A DNA stretch of 64,000 bases from Candidatus Nitrosopumilus sp. (lineage in GTDB: Archaea; Thermoproteota; Nitrososphaeria; Nitrososphaerales; Nitrosopumilaceae), in assembly GCA_008080815.1 (NCBI GenBank), contig VMDM01000005.1:1-64000 (forward strand), given 5' to 3'. The notes beneath the pieces were generated by a model. It did not search any database. It was not told where the DNA came from and saw only the letters and a program-made list of their open reading frames with translations. Shown here piece by piece: positions 1-8,603 of this stretch. Every line of letters begins with the position of its first letter. The first letter of the stretch is position 1. The position numbers and the translations under genes were made by a program.

Positions 1-266
1 TGCCGTCAATAGGTTTGTAGGTAAAACCAAACTAGACACATACGGAAGCAAAAACCTTCACGATTCTTTGAATGTTCTTCTGGAGTGTAACCAAACTCCA
101 TTACGGTCTCGAATTAATAATTAGAACCATACCTTCTATTTTTTTACAAAAACTAGACTCTCATGTGTGGCCAATACTCGGTAAACAGTATTTGGCGTGC
201 AAACCAACCAAATCTGATCTATTATCTATGAAATTTTGGATTGATAGCAAACAATATTCGTATTAG
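1..266. other. degraded stretch at element edge, no convincing gene
   Basis: No reading frame here gives a recognisable protein. A 64-codon open frame at 72-266 on the plus strand has no visible domain; it lies just upstream of, and in the same phase as, the first readable part of the decayed integrase, so it may be scrambled integrase or element sequence. Positions 24-37 repeat exactly 14 bases of the D-arm region of the tRNA gene at 1020-1033. I read the stretch as decayed mobile-element DNA, without proof. Confidence 0.35.
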
Positions 267-948
267 GAACTTGGTAAAATACCATTTCAGTTGACCTATC
301 CCTCTGGCTATAAACCTACAAATTATCTGGTAATCAAAGAATCCTTGATGGTGAAGCATTAGGACCAGACACCCCCGCAATTTCACCATTCAAAAGATAT
401 CCGAGGTATCGAGGAGTCAATAAAGGAAAAAAATTTGCAGAAACACACACAATAACTACCGAAATAAGAAAAATGCTTCGACCTAGATTCAAATGGAGAC
501 CTTACGTCTTTCGAGCCTTCTTTGATACAGAACTTCTAATTGCAGAGTCAAGAGAAAAAATTGCACATGACTTTCGTGTTTTCTTTATGGGGCACAAAGG
601 TTCAATGGAAGCAAAGTATACAACAAACAAAGCACAACTTCCCCCATCACTTGAAAATGAAATGCGTAACGCATTCAAGCAAAGTGAAGAATTCCTAGAC
701 CTTGAAGCAGTGATAGAAAACGAAGAAGAAAGAATGAAAGAAAACATCAGAACGCAAGTTGCAACAATGACAACTGAACAACTGTCACACGTCCAAGAGT
801 TGTTAAACAACTGGAAAACAGTGGAGGCAGTCAACGGGTTGTCACAGGAGATGAAGCAGAACAACTCATCAACAGTGGATGGGAATATGTTGGTGTCTTG
901 CCCAACGAAAAAGTTATCGTCAAAAACAGTCCGTCAAAACAGATGTAA
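267..948 (+). pseudogene. decayed tyrosine recombinase (integrase), two frameshifts
   Basis: The C-terminal half of an archaeal tyrosine recombinase can be pieced together from three phases. Phase A (from about 267) gives LTYPSGYKPTNYLVIK. Phase B (about 341-822) gives GEALGPDTPAISPFKRYPR, then RPYVFRAFFDTELL, the box-II-like HDFR, MGHKGS and the putative nucleophile Tyr in EAKYTTNK. Phase C (from about 823) gives VTGDEAEQLINSGWEYVG and stops at TAA 946-948. Frameshifts near 340 and 820 and a missing N-terminal half make a functional enzyme unlikely. Reading phase B straight through runs to 967, into the tRNA gene, whereas the restored frame stops one base before the tRNA 3' end. This is the layout expected of an element integrated at a tRNA 3' end. 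Family identity is inferred from motifs. Confidence 0.75.
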
Positions 949-1042
949 TGGACCGGATGGGATTTGAACCCACGACCTTTGCGGGAATTTCTTCCTTACG
1001 CAGTGTGAGTGCGTCATCCAAACCAAACTAGACGACCGGTCC
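949..1042 (-). tRNA. tRNA-Val (CAC), intron-containing
   Basis: On the minus strand the acceptor stem GGACCGG (1042-1036) pairs with CCGGTCC (956-950), with discriminator A at 949 and no encoded CCA. The anticodon arm is ACGCA-CTCACAC-TGCGT, a perfect 5-bp stem whose loop gives anticodon CAC (Val, GUG codons). The T arm is GTGGG-TTCAAAT-CCCAT. The D arm is GTCT/GGAT with G-U pairs. The gene is 94 nt; removing the proposed 19-nt intron leaves 75 nt and a normal 5-nt variable loop, AGGTC. A decayed integrase abuts the 3' end, so the gene has probably served as an attachment site. Confidence 0.88.
978..996 (-). other. 19-nt non-canonical tRNA intron (between positions 44 and 45)
   Basis: Past the anticodon stem the minus strand reads TGCG-TAA-GGAA-GAAA-TTCC-CGCA-AAG-GTC. 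TGCG pairs with CGCA (central 4-bp helix) and GGAA with TTCC (inner helix, GAAA loop). The 3-nt bulges TAA and AAG lie on opposite strands, which is the bulge-helix-bulge recognised by archaeal splicing endonuclease. Cutting after the second base of each bulge removes exactly 19 nt and restores the AGGTC variable loop. The outer helix is only AC/GT, so the motif is a relaxed one. An endA gene lies at 62932-63468. Confidence 0.75.
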
Positions 1043-1126
1043 AACATTTCTAAAAATCTCAATCTTTTTTACCTTTAGATTGTGTAATTACCCTGACTTT
1101 TATTATCAATATTGTGATTTTGTTGT

Positions 1127-1375
1127 ATGTCTTTACAAGAGTTTGATGAATTAATCAACAAGATGAAATTGGCTTTTGAGTATGCTGAAAATTTAGGTCA
1201 GTATGTAGAGGCAGCTAGAATTCTCTATCAAATTAATCAACAACTTCCAGATGACTTGCAACTAGAACTAGATGAACTAGAAGAAGCTGAGATGGCAAAG
1301 AACTTTGTTAAACAATACAAAAATGAAATAAAGATGATGATATCCGAGTACCGTGAAAGATTGATGAGTGGATAA
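1127..1375 (+). CDS. conserved-looking small helical protein, function unknown
   Basis: An 82-residue acidic, highly helical protein starts with MSLQEFDELI and has a Leu/Glu-rich centre (DDLQLELDELEEAEMA). It has no signal peptide, membrane segment or metal motif. The ATG at 1127 lies about 85 nt from the divergent tRNA gene. It converges with the L40e gene, whose stop codon lies only 3 nt beyond its own. I do not recognise a named family. Composition and codon use match neighbouring genes, so it is probably real. Confidence 0.65.
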   Translation: MSLQEFDELINKMKLAFEYAENLGQYVEAARILYQINQQLPDDLQLELDELEEAEMAKNFVKQYKNEIKMMISEYRERLMSG

Positions 1376-1378
1376 AAT

Positions 1379-1546
1379 CTACTTTTTAGCGCCCAAGTTT
1401 CTGTTCTTTAATCTCAAGTAAGGATTTCTGCATTTTCTACATCTAGTTGCAATTATATCATTTCTGCAACCACAATTAAAGCAGATCTTCATAACGAGTC
1501 TTGCTTGTTGTGCAATCCTTTTCTTCTCTGGGTCTGTAATAGGCAT
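1379..1546 (-). CDS. rpl40e: 50S ribosomal protein L40e
   Basis: This 55-residue basic protein starts MPITDPEKKRIAQQ and carries the L40e zinc ribbon: CFNCGCRN followed by TRCRKCR, that is two CxxC pairs about 10 residues apart. It ends NRNLGAKK. Archaeal L40e proteins are 50-60 residues and share the MPITDPEK start and the GAKK-like end, so length and ends fit. It is a structural zinc protein of the large ribosomal subunit. It lies just downstream of sucD on the same strand (30 nt gap). Confidence 0.93.
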   Translation of the reverse strand: MPITDPEKKRIAQQARLVMKICFNCGCRNDIIATRCRKCRNPYLRLKNRNLGAKK

Positions 1547-1576
1547 TATTTTTCTCCTTTTTCACTCACTTTTAAT

Positions 1577-2494
1577 TTAATCGGATTTTCCCATCTTTCC
1601 TGCAAGCAAAACAGGAACGTCTGCAGGTCTTTTTGCTACAGGAATGTTTGCTTTGTTAAACATTGAAACTTTGGACTCTGCTGAGCCATAATTACCCATA
1701 ACGATTGCGCCTGCATGTCCCATTCTCTTCTCTTTTGGTGCTGCTCTTCCTGCAATGTATGCAACTGTTGGTTTGTTGAATCCTGAATCAATAATTCTCT
1801 GAGCTAACATCTCTTCTGAATCTCCTCCAATCTCACCTACTACAACTAGTCCTTCTAAATCTGGAATGTCTTTGACCATATCAAATGCATCAATGAGTCG
1901 TGTTCCATTTACTGGGTCTCCACCTATTCCAATAGTAATTGATTGACCATATCCTCTCTTAGTTAATGCATCAGAGATCTCATAAAGTAATGTTCCACTC
2001 TTTGATAACACTGCAATCTTTCCTGCCTTAAATGGCATTGCAGGCATAATTCCAATTTTTATCAACTCTGGAATCATAATTCCTGGAGTATTTGGACCAA
2101 TGATTGTTGCACCTTTCTCATTAGCTAATGCCAATGCCTCCATTGTATCTCTAATTGGAACGTGTTCTGGAATTGCAACAAGCAATTTGATTCCTGCATT
2201 TAGTGCATCTTTTGCAGCTTGCAAAAAGAATTTTGCTGGAACAAAGACAATTGAAATTTTTGCATTTGTGGCATCAACTGCCTCTTGCATTGTATTGAAC
2301 ACTGGAACTTTATCTTCAAATTTCTGACCGCCTTTTCCAGGTGTAACTCCTGCAACAACATTGGTTCCATAAGTTATCATATTTTTTGCGTGTAGTGAAC
2401 CATATGCACCCGTAATTCCCTGAACAATTACACCTTTTTTCATGTAATCAGAATCTTCTGGTTTTCCTTTTAGTAACCCAAAGATGTCAGTCAT
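1577..2494 (-). CDS. sucD: succinyl-CoA ligase, alpha subunit
   Basis: The alpha subunit binds CoA and carries the phosphohistidine in the reversible NDP-dependent conversion of succinyl-CoA to succinate. It is 305 aa, near the usual 290-300. The Rossmann CoA-binding loop GITGAYGS is at residues 26-33 and the active-site GHAGAIV has His at about 260. The start overlaps the stop of sucC by 4 nt (ATGA), so the two are translationally coupled. The pair could serve the oxidative or reductive citric-acid branch; citrate synthase lies at 25.5 kb. In this lineage, distinct ADP-forming acyl-CoA synthetases handle 3-hydroxypropionate and 4-hydroxybutyrate, so I keep the plain succinyl-CoA ligase call. 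Confidence 0.93.
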   Translation of the reverse strand: MTDIFGLLKGKPEDSDYMKKGVIVQGITGAYGSLHAKNMITYGTNVVAGVTPGKGGQKFEDKVPVFNTMQEAVDATNAKISIVFVPAKFFLQAAKDALNAGIKLLVAIPEHVPIRDTMEALALANEKGATIIGPNTPGIMIPELIKIGIMPAMPFKAGKIAVLSKSGTLLYEISDALTKRGYGQSITIGIGGDPVNGTRLIDAFDMVKDIPDLEGLVVVGEIGGDSEEMLAQRIIDSGFNKPTVAYIAGRAAPKEKRMGHAGAIVMGNYGSAESKVSMFNKANIPVAKRPADVPVLLAGKMGKSD

Positions 2495-3597
2495 TTTTTT
2501 ACCCCCATTACTGCTGCATTAATTGCTTCTTCAACAGTATCGAAAATTTTGGTTCTTGAACCCTGCAACATCTCTTTTGCTTTTTCCGACTCTGTTCCCT
2601 TTAATCTTGAAAATACTGGCAAATCAATTAGATTGTCCTCATAAGCTTTGAGAAATGCTTCGGCAACAACTGTTGTCTTTACAATTCCTCCATACAGATT
2701 TACCAAAATTCCTTTAACTCTGTCTAATTTGCTAATTAGAGTTAGTGCTTCATAGACTGATTCAGTAGTTGCTCCACCACCAACATCCAAAAAGCATGCA
2801 GGCTTGCCACCATTATCTGATAACATGTCCAAAGTTGACATTACAAGACCTGCACCATTTCCAACAACTGCAATGTCTCCATCTAACTCCACTAAAGAGA
2901 ATCCACTCTTTTCAGCTCTTTCTTCAATTGCTGTTTTTTCTTGATATTTTTCTAATTCTGGATGTCTAAAGTTACTGTTATCGTCTGTGACAAACTTTCC
3001 ATCAAGTGCCATAATTGAATCATCTTGCATGATTGCCAATGGATTGATTTCTACAAGTTCTGCCTCTTTCTCAATTGTAATTTTTGATAATTTTTTCAGT
3101 GTATCTATAAATCCGTCTGCAGTCTTTCCTTGGAGTCCCATTTCTTTTGCAACTTCATTTGCAATTTCATCTGAGACTTCACCCAACCCAACTTCTTTGA
3201 TAATTTGACTTTTCACTGATTCAATTTCTACCCCGCCTTCATTTGATGCAATGATGGTATAACATCTCTTTGAGCGATTCAAAAATAATGACAGATACAA
3301 TTCTTGTTTGATGTCTGCCATCTTTTCAAGTAAAATTGCTCTTGCTTTCTCACCTTTGATTTTAAGGTCCATTACTTGAGGATATTTTAAATCAAGTTCG
3401 TCCATATTCTGACATTTTTGAATTCCTCCAGCTTTTCCTCTACCTCCAACTGGAACTTGGATTTTAATTACAAATGGAAAGCCCAATTCTTGAGCATGCT
3501 TTCTTCCGTCTTCAATATTTGTAGATGATTTACTTGGAAGAAGATTGATTCCGTACTGACGAAATATCTCTTTAGCTTGAAATTCTAATAACTGCAT
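2491..3597 (-). CDS. sucC: succinyl-CoA ligase, beta subunit
   Basis: This ATP-grasp subunit binds nucleotide and succinate. It is 368 aa, slightly short of the bacterial 385-390. The N-terminal LLEFQAKEIFRQYGI is typical. The grasp domain follows (IKIQVPVGGRGKAGGI near residues 45-60), with metal ligands in VEINPLAI (about 185). The C-terminal flavodoxin-like ligase domain has NGAGLVMSTLDM and LVNLYGGI. It is the first gene of the sucC-sucD pair; the ATG lies about 40 nt from the preceding minus-strand gene and may belong to the same unit. Confidence 0.93.
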   Translation of the reverse strand: MQLLEFQAKEIFRQYGINLLPSKSSTNIEDGRKHAQELGFPFVIKIQVPVGGRGKAGGIQKCQNMDELDLKYPQVMDLKIKGEKARAILLEKMADIKQELYLSLFLNRSKRCYTIIASNEGGVEIESVKSQIIKEVGLGEVSDEIANEVAKEMGLQGKTADGFIDTLKKLSKITIEKEAELVEINPLAIMQDDSIMALDGKFVTDDNSNFRHPELEKYQEKTAIEERAEKSGFSLVELDGDIAVVGNGAGLVMSTLDMLSDNGGKPACFLDVGGGATTESVYEALTLISKLDRVKGILVNLYGGIVKTTVVAEAFLKAYEDNLIDLPVFSRLKGTESEKAKEMLQGSRTKIFDTVEEAINAAVMGVKK

Positions 3598-3636
3598 GTA
3601 AATTTCTGATTTTTACGTTATTTATTAACCATGAGC

Positions 3637-3966
3637 CTACTTGAGCTGTTCATCAAGAAAATCAATCATTTGTAAAAAGCGATCTTTGCTCTTTCTCATT
3701 AATTCATCAGGGTACTCCTCAATCGAAAATACGAACTGTTGATGAAAACTGGGAACTAAAATCCCACCAGATGTAACCATCTGCTCAATGACATATCCTT
3801 TGGTTAGGGTACACACAATTTCTTGATACGAGTCATCTTCTTCCTCTAGAGTCTGACGATACAGAACTATTGGCTTGTTTGTCTTCTCGACAATCTTTGA
3901 GCCTTTCTCTAGCAGATCTTTGAGATGTTGAATCTGCCATGCATCAAGACTAATCTGCTTTACCAT
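3637..3966 (-). CDS. uncharacterised soluble protein
   Basis: A 109-residue protein (starts MVKQISLDAWQIQHL) has alternating helical and strand-like segments, no Cys pairs and no membrane segment. It sits between ileS and sucC on the same strand, 39 nt before sucC. I recognise no family. The protein-like composition and clean spacing support a real gene. Function cannot be inferred from context. Confidence 0.6.
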   Translation of the reverse strand: MVKQISLDAWQIQHLKDLLEKGSKIVEKTNKPIVLYRQTLEEEDDSYQEIVCTLTKGYVIEQMVTSGGILVPSFHQQFVFSIEEYPDELMRKSKDRFLQMIDFLDEQLK

Positions 3967-4060
3967 CAGTAAATTTACGTGAATTTTCTATATAACCTTG
4001 ATAAAACAATTCAGTTTTACCCATTGTCTTCAAAAAATAATATTTTTTGATTAACTGGAA

Positions 4061-7000
4061 CTATTCGATAGAAATACGAATTTTCAATCCATCAATATCA
4101 TCTTGCTTGTATTCCTTGCAAGACTCTGAAAAATTGATCTCTTTTACTCTGACCAAAAATGCCAAATCACTTGATTTTTCTTTAATCATTTCTAGTGATT
4201 CATCATCAAGATCTAAAATTGATGCAACACCCAAGACATCAGTTGGATTGTATCCTCTTTCTTTACGGAGCGTTTGCAATCTTCTTGCAACATCTTTGAC
4301 TAGACCTCTTGCCATCATCTCTTTGTTTCTCAAAGTTGAAATGAAAACAATATTTTCATCTCTGCTCGATACTGCAAAATTTTCCTCTGAATCAAAATTC
4401 ACAATAAAGTCATCAATATCAAGTGAGATTGTCTCTGAATCAATTACAAAGTCATACTTGCCTTTTTCAAGTAATGCTGATACAATCTCATCATGATTTG
4501 ATTCATTAAAACTGGAAACTAATTTTCCCATGTGTTGTTTTGCCTTTGGACCTATTCTCTTTCTCTCTAGTTCAACAACACCTTTGACTGGTAATTGTAA
4601 TTTTTTTAATTCGGCAATCTGTTCTAATCCCCCATCTTTTTCAGTCTCAACAATTTTGAATTTTTCAACATTGAGTTGTGATTGAAGCAAATCTGATAGT
4701 GATTCTAGTTTTTCTTTGTTACCTTTTGCAACACAAATTATTGCCTCATTAAGTGGCCATCGTCTTTTGAGTTTACCTTTCATTCTGGCAGCTGATGAGA
4801 CAGATACAACATCTTTCATAATATCAAATGACTCTTCAATTTCTTCGTTGACTAGTTCCTGTTGGTATTGTGGCCAACTATCAAGCAAAATGCTCTCTTT
4901 TTCTTTAAAGACTGTTTGATAGAGATACTCACTTGTGTATGGGCAAAATGGGTGAATCAAAATATCTAGTGTCTTGAGTACTTGTTGTAGTACTGCATAA
5001 ATTGCCAGTCTTCGATTCTTTTTGTCTTCATCTTCGTCCCACAATTCACCTCTAGTTATTGGAATGTAAATTTGGCTGAGATTGTTAATGATATAATCAT
5101 CTAGAACTTTAGCACCTTCATGGAACTTGCATGTTTCATTCTTTTCTGTAATTTTGAGAATTAATTTTTCTAATTTTGATAGTAGCCAGATGTCTGGTGA
5201 TGTCAACAAATTATTTTCTTTTGCCCATTTGAGACTGTGTGATTTATCAAATTTGTCATACTCACTATTTTGCTTAAAGTACAGATGCAAGTTAAACAGT
5301 GTATTGATTACTTGGTATGGTCTTGTCATCAATTCTTCAGTACTAAAACTCAAAGGCTCAATTGGACTTGCCTTCCACATAAAGTAGAATCTAATCAAGT
5401 CAACAGGATATTTTTCTAGTAATTCAATTCCTTCAAGGACGTTTCCTTTGCTTTTACTCATCTTTCCACCTTTTTCATCTAGCACGTGTCCTTGAAACAG
5501 AAATGCTTTGTATGGTGGTGTTGGTCCGTTGTTAAGAATTACATTTTCAATTAGTAATGTGTATGCCCAACCTCTTGTCTGATCAATTCCTTCAGTGAAA
5601 AATGGTGCAGGAATCTCTTTCTGATACTCTTCATCACTTAGTGACGAGTATGGTGCAGAACCACTATTGTGCCATGTATCTAAAACATACTCTTCTCTTT
5701 TTGTATTTGTGCTGGCACATTTTTTACACTTGATGATTACATTATCAATCCATGGTCTGTGTAACTCAAAGTTTGGACCATCTGGAAGTTTGTCTGCAGA
5801 ATCCACAATCTCTTGTCTTGTAAAGAACCAGTTCTTTTGACCACAATCTTGACAATCCCATACAGGTAATGGACATCCCCAAATTCTCTCCCTTGAGATA
5901 CACCATGGGTGACGTTCCTTAATTATTCCTAAAAATCGGTTTTTTGGCTGCTCAAAAAAGTATTCTACACTTTCTGCTGCCTCTATTGCCTTGTTGTCTA
6001 ATCTATCTAATTTGTAAAACCAACCCTTTCTTGCCAGCCATACAATTGGGTGGTGTGACCTCCAGCAAAGAGGGTACTTGTGCTTTATCTTTCCAATTTT
6101 GACTAGTGCACCTCTTTCTTTGAGGTCTTCAACTACGATATTGTCTGCATCTCTGACAAACATTCCCTCGTACTTTCCTGCCTGATTTGTAAATTTGACC
6201 TCGTCATTAATGGGACTGAAAACTTTGACATTTCTTTTGTTTGCAATCTTGATATCTTCTTCACCATTTGCAGGAGACAAGTGAACCAATCCACTACCAG
6301 TACTTGCATCAACAAATGATTCAGAAACTGCAACATGAAAATTATTTTCTTTGGAACATTCAGCTAAATCTGGAATTATATCTAGCAATGGATGAACATA
6401 CTTTTTGCCTTCAAACTCTGAACCTTTGACTGTCTTTTCAACTGAATAATCTTCAATCTTTACTTCGGTCATGAACTCTTCTAATCTTGTCTTGCCAACA
6501 ATCCAAGTCTCACCATTTACTTTGACATATGCATAATCTTCTTCAGGTTGTAATCCTACCATTGCATCAGTTACTAGTGTAAATGGCATTGTAGTCCATA
6601 CAATCAAGAATGCATCTTGATCAACTAGTTTTACTTTGTAGTAAAGTGATGGGTCTTTGACTTCTTCATAACCTTGATTTACTTCTGCATGACTCAATGA
6701 TGTCTGGCAGCTAGGACAATATGCAATTACAGTAAAGTCTTCTTCTAAAATTCCATTCTCGTTTGCTTTTTTGAGAACTTGCCACTCTCTTTCAATAAAT
6801 TCATCTCGATAAGTCCAATATGCTTTTTCATGATTAAATGACATGCCAAGTAACTCATCAACTTGAACCCATGTCTTGTTGTACTTGTTTACAACATTTT
6901 TACACTCGGAAACAATTCTCTCTATACCAAATTGTTTGATTGCTTCAGTCTTTCCGCCAGTGACTCCCAACTCTTTTTCAACTTGTAATTCCACTGGTAG

Positions 7001-7258
7001 TCCCTGAGTATCCCAGCCACCATTAAAGTCGATTTTCTTTCCTTGTAAAGTATTGAATCTATACCATAGGTCTTTGATGACTCTACCTCTCAAATGTCCT
7101 GCATGAGGAATTCCATTCATTGTGGGTGGTCCCTCTATGAATCTGACTCGCTCTTTCTTATCTGATGCAAAAATTTTTTCTTCTAAATTAATTGAGCCAA
7201 TATAATCTCGAACTTGATTCTCTATTGCCTTTGCATCAAACTTTGTAGAAAGTTCCAA
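4061..7258 (-). CDS. ileS: isoleucyl-tRNA synthetase
   Basis: This class I aminoacyl-tRNA synthetase charges tRNA-Ile. It is 1065 aa, the archaeal/eukaryal-like size. The HIGH-type motif appears as PHAGH at residues 51-55 and KMSKSKGN at about 597-604, with a large CP1 editing insertion between (TTMPFTLVTDAMVG). Zinc-type Cys pairs occur in the insertion (YCPSC; CQDCGQ; CKKCAS). The long C-terminal region carries the anticodon-binding and extension domains. The ATG at 7258 lies 64 nt from the divergent purD start, so the two genes probably use back-to-back promoters. Confidence 0.95.
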   Translation of the reverse strand: MELSTKFDAKAIENQVRDYIGSINLEEKIFASDKKERVRFIEGPPTMNGIPHAGHLRGRVIKDLWYRFNTLQGKKIDFNGGWDTQGLPVELQVEKELGVTGGKTEAIKQFGIERIVSECKNVVNKYNKTWVQVDELLGMSFNHEKAYWTYRDEFIEREWQVLKKANENGILEEDFTVIAYCPSCQTSLSHAEVNQGYEEVKDPSLYYKVKLVDQDAFLIVWTTMPFTLVTDAMVGLQPEEDYAYVKVNGETWIVGKTRLEEFMTEVKIEDYSVEKTVKGSEFEGKKYVHPLLDIIPDLAECSKENNFHVAVSESFVDASTGSGLVHLSPANGEEDIKIANKRNVKVFSPINDEVKFTNQAGKYEGMFVRDADNIVVEDLKERGALVKIGKIKHKYPLCWRSHHPIVWLARKGWFYKLDRLDNKAIEAAESVEYFFEQPKNRFLGIIKERHPWCISRERIWGCPLPVWDCQDCGQKNWFFTRQEIVDSADKLPDGPNFELHRPWIDNVIIKCKKCASTNTKREEYVLDTWHNSGSAPYSSLSDEEYQKEIPAPFFTEGIDQTRGWAYTLLIENVILNNGPTPPYKAFLFQGHVLDEKGGKMSKSKGNVLEGIELLEKYPVDLIRFYFMWKASPIEPLSFSTEELMTRPYQVINTLFNLHLYFKQNSEYDKFDKSHSLKWAKENNLLTSPDIWLLSKLEKLILKITEKNETCKFHEGAKVLDDYIINNLSQIYIPITRGELWDEDEDKKNRRLAIYAVLQQVLKTLDILIHPFCPYTSEYLYQTVFKEKESILLDSWPQYQQELVNEEIEESFDIMKDVVSVSSAARMKGKLKRRWPLNEAIICVAKGNKEKLESLSDLLQSQLNVEKFKIVETEKDGGLEQIAELKKLQLPVKGVVELERKRIGPKAKQHMGKLVSSFNESNHDEIVSALLEKGKYDFVIDSETISLDIDDFIVNFDSEENFAVSSRDENIVFISTLRNKEMMARGLVKDVARRLQTLRKERGYNPTDVLGVASILDLDDESLEMIKEKSSDLAFLVRVKEINFSESCKEYKQDDIDGLKIRISIE

Positions 7259-7322
7259 TGGATTTTGGTACTAATCAGGCATTATAAAGCTAAATTGGAA
7301 ACTCAAGACTTGGAATATATAA

Positions 7323-8603
7323 TTGCCAAAAAGAGATTTTTCATTGGTTAATGTTTTAGTTGTGGGCTCTGGAGGACGAGAGCATGCATTATCTTGGAAA
7401 TTATCTCAAAGCTCCAAAGTTGACACAGTTTTTACTGCACCTGGAAATGGCGGAACTCAAAACAACATTCCAATTAATGTTGAAGATTTAGATGCACTTG
7501 CAGATTTTGCTCAAAAAAATAATTGTTTTACAATTGTAGGACCCGAAGCTCCTCTAGCTATGGGGATTGTAGATAAATTTCAAAAACAAAATCTCAAAAT
7601 CTTTGGTCCATCAAAGCAAGCAGCACAATTAGAATCAAGTAAAATCTGGGCAAAAAATTTCATGAAACGAAACAACATTCCAACTGCAAGATTTGAGATA
7701 TTTGATGATCCTCAAAAGGCAAAAGAACATCTGGATTCTATTGATTATGATGTTGTTGTAAAAGCAGATGGTTTGGCTGCTGGAAAAGGTGTAATTGTAT
7801 GTAGCAACAAGGAAGAAGCAATCTCTGCAATTGAGACAATTCTTACAAAAAAAACTTTTGGTGATGCTGGAAACAAAATCATTATTGAGGAACGCATTGA
7901 TGGAATCGAGGCGTCATTTATCGCACTATCTGATGGAAAGATTGCAATTCCTATGGCTTCAAGTCAAGACCACAAACGAATCTTTGATGATGACAAGGGA
8001 CCTAACACTGGTGGTATGGGTGCATATTCTCCAACACCAATTATTGATGAATCTCTTGCAAAAAAAATCCAAGATAAAGTAATTGACAAAACAATCCAGT
8101 CTATGAAATCTGAGGGAATTGAATTTCGAGGATTTCTTTATGCTGGAATAATGCTCAAAGATGGGGAGCCATATGTACTTGAATACAATGTTCGCATGGG
8201 TGATCCTGAATGCCAGCCAATTACAATGAGAATGGATTTTGATTTGTTTGATTATCTTGCTGCAAGCTCTGAAGGACAGTTGCAATCACTTCCACAAATC
8301 AAATGGAAGAACCAATATGCTGTGTGCATAGTTTTAGCATCCAAAGGTTATCCTGAAAAATATCCCAAAGATGAGCCAATCTCTGGAATCTCAAATTCTG
8401 AAGATTCCTACGTTTTTCATGCAGGAACCATCAAAAAAGATCAAGTTATTCTCTCAAATGGTGGACGAGTCCTAGGTGTAACTGCACTTGGTGATACACT
8501 AGAACAAGCAATTCAAAATGCATACAAGCAATCAGATAAAATTTCATGGGCTAACAAATATTGTAGACGTGATATTGGCAAAAAGGGACTATCTTATCTC
8601 TGA
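7323..8603 (+). CDS. purD: phosphoribosylamine-glycine ligase
   Basis: It forms GAR from phosphoribosylamine, glycine and ATP (second step of purine synthesis). It is 426 aa, normal for the family. The N-domain has VVGSGGREHAL (residues 13-23). The ATP-grasp core has VVKADGLAAGKGVIV and GGMGAYSP, and LEYNVRMGDPECQ is the PurD signature. The start is uncertain: TTG at 7323 or TTG at 7344; both precede the conserved strand and no ATG fits. The 3' end overlaps the convergent cyclo-ligase gene by 10 nt. Other one-carbon and purine genes follow within 3 kb. Confidence 0.94.
   Translation: MPKRDFSLVNVLVVGSGGREHALSWKLSQSSKVDTVFTAPGNGGTQNNIPINVEDLDALADFAQKNNCFTIVGPEAPLAMGIVDKFQKQNLKIFGPSKQAAQLESSKIWAKNFMKRNNIPTARFEIFDDPQKAKEHLDSIDYDVVVKADGLAAGKGVIVCSNKEEAISAIETILTKKTFGDAGNKIIIEERIDGIEASFIALSDGKIAIPMASSQDHKRIFDDDKGPNTGGMGAYSPTPIIDESLAKKIQDKVIDKTIQSMKSEGIEFRGFLYAGIMLKDGEPYVLEYNVRMGDPECQPITMRMDFDLFDYLAASSEGQLQSLPQIKWKNQYAVCIVLASKGYPEKYPKDEPISGISNSEDSYVFHAGTIKKDQVILSNGGRVLGVTALGDTLEQAIQNAYKQSDKISWANKYCRRDIGKKGLSYL

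Noticed and set aside
502-864. Minus-strand 120-codon frame
   Set aside because: Antisense of the integrase remnant, Ser/Cys-rich, no domain.
949-1042. Class II tRNA (Ser/Leu) with a long variable arm
   Set aside because: The anticodon loop reads CAC (Val), the extra bases do not form a balanced variable arm, and a bulge-helix-bulge explains them exactly.
4047-4496. Plus-strand 149-codon frame
   Set aside because: Antisense shadow of the ileS C-terminal region.
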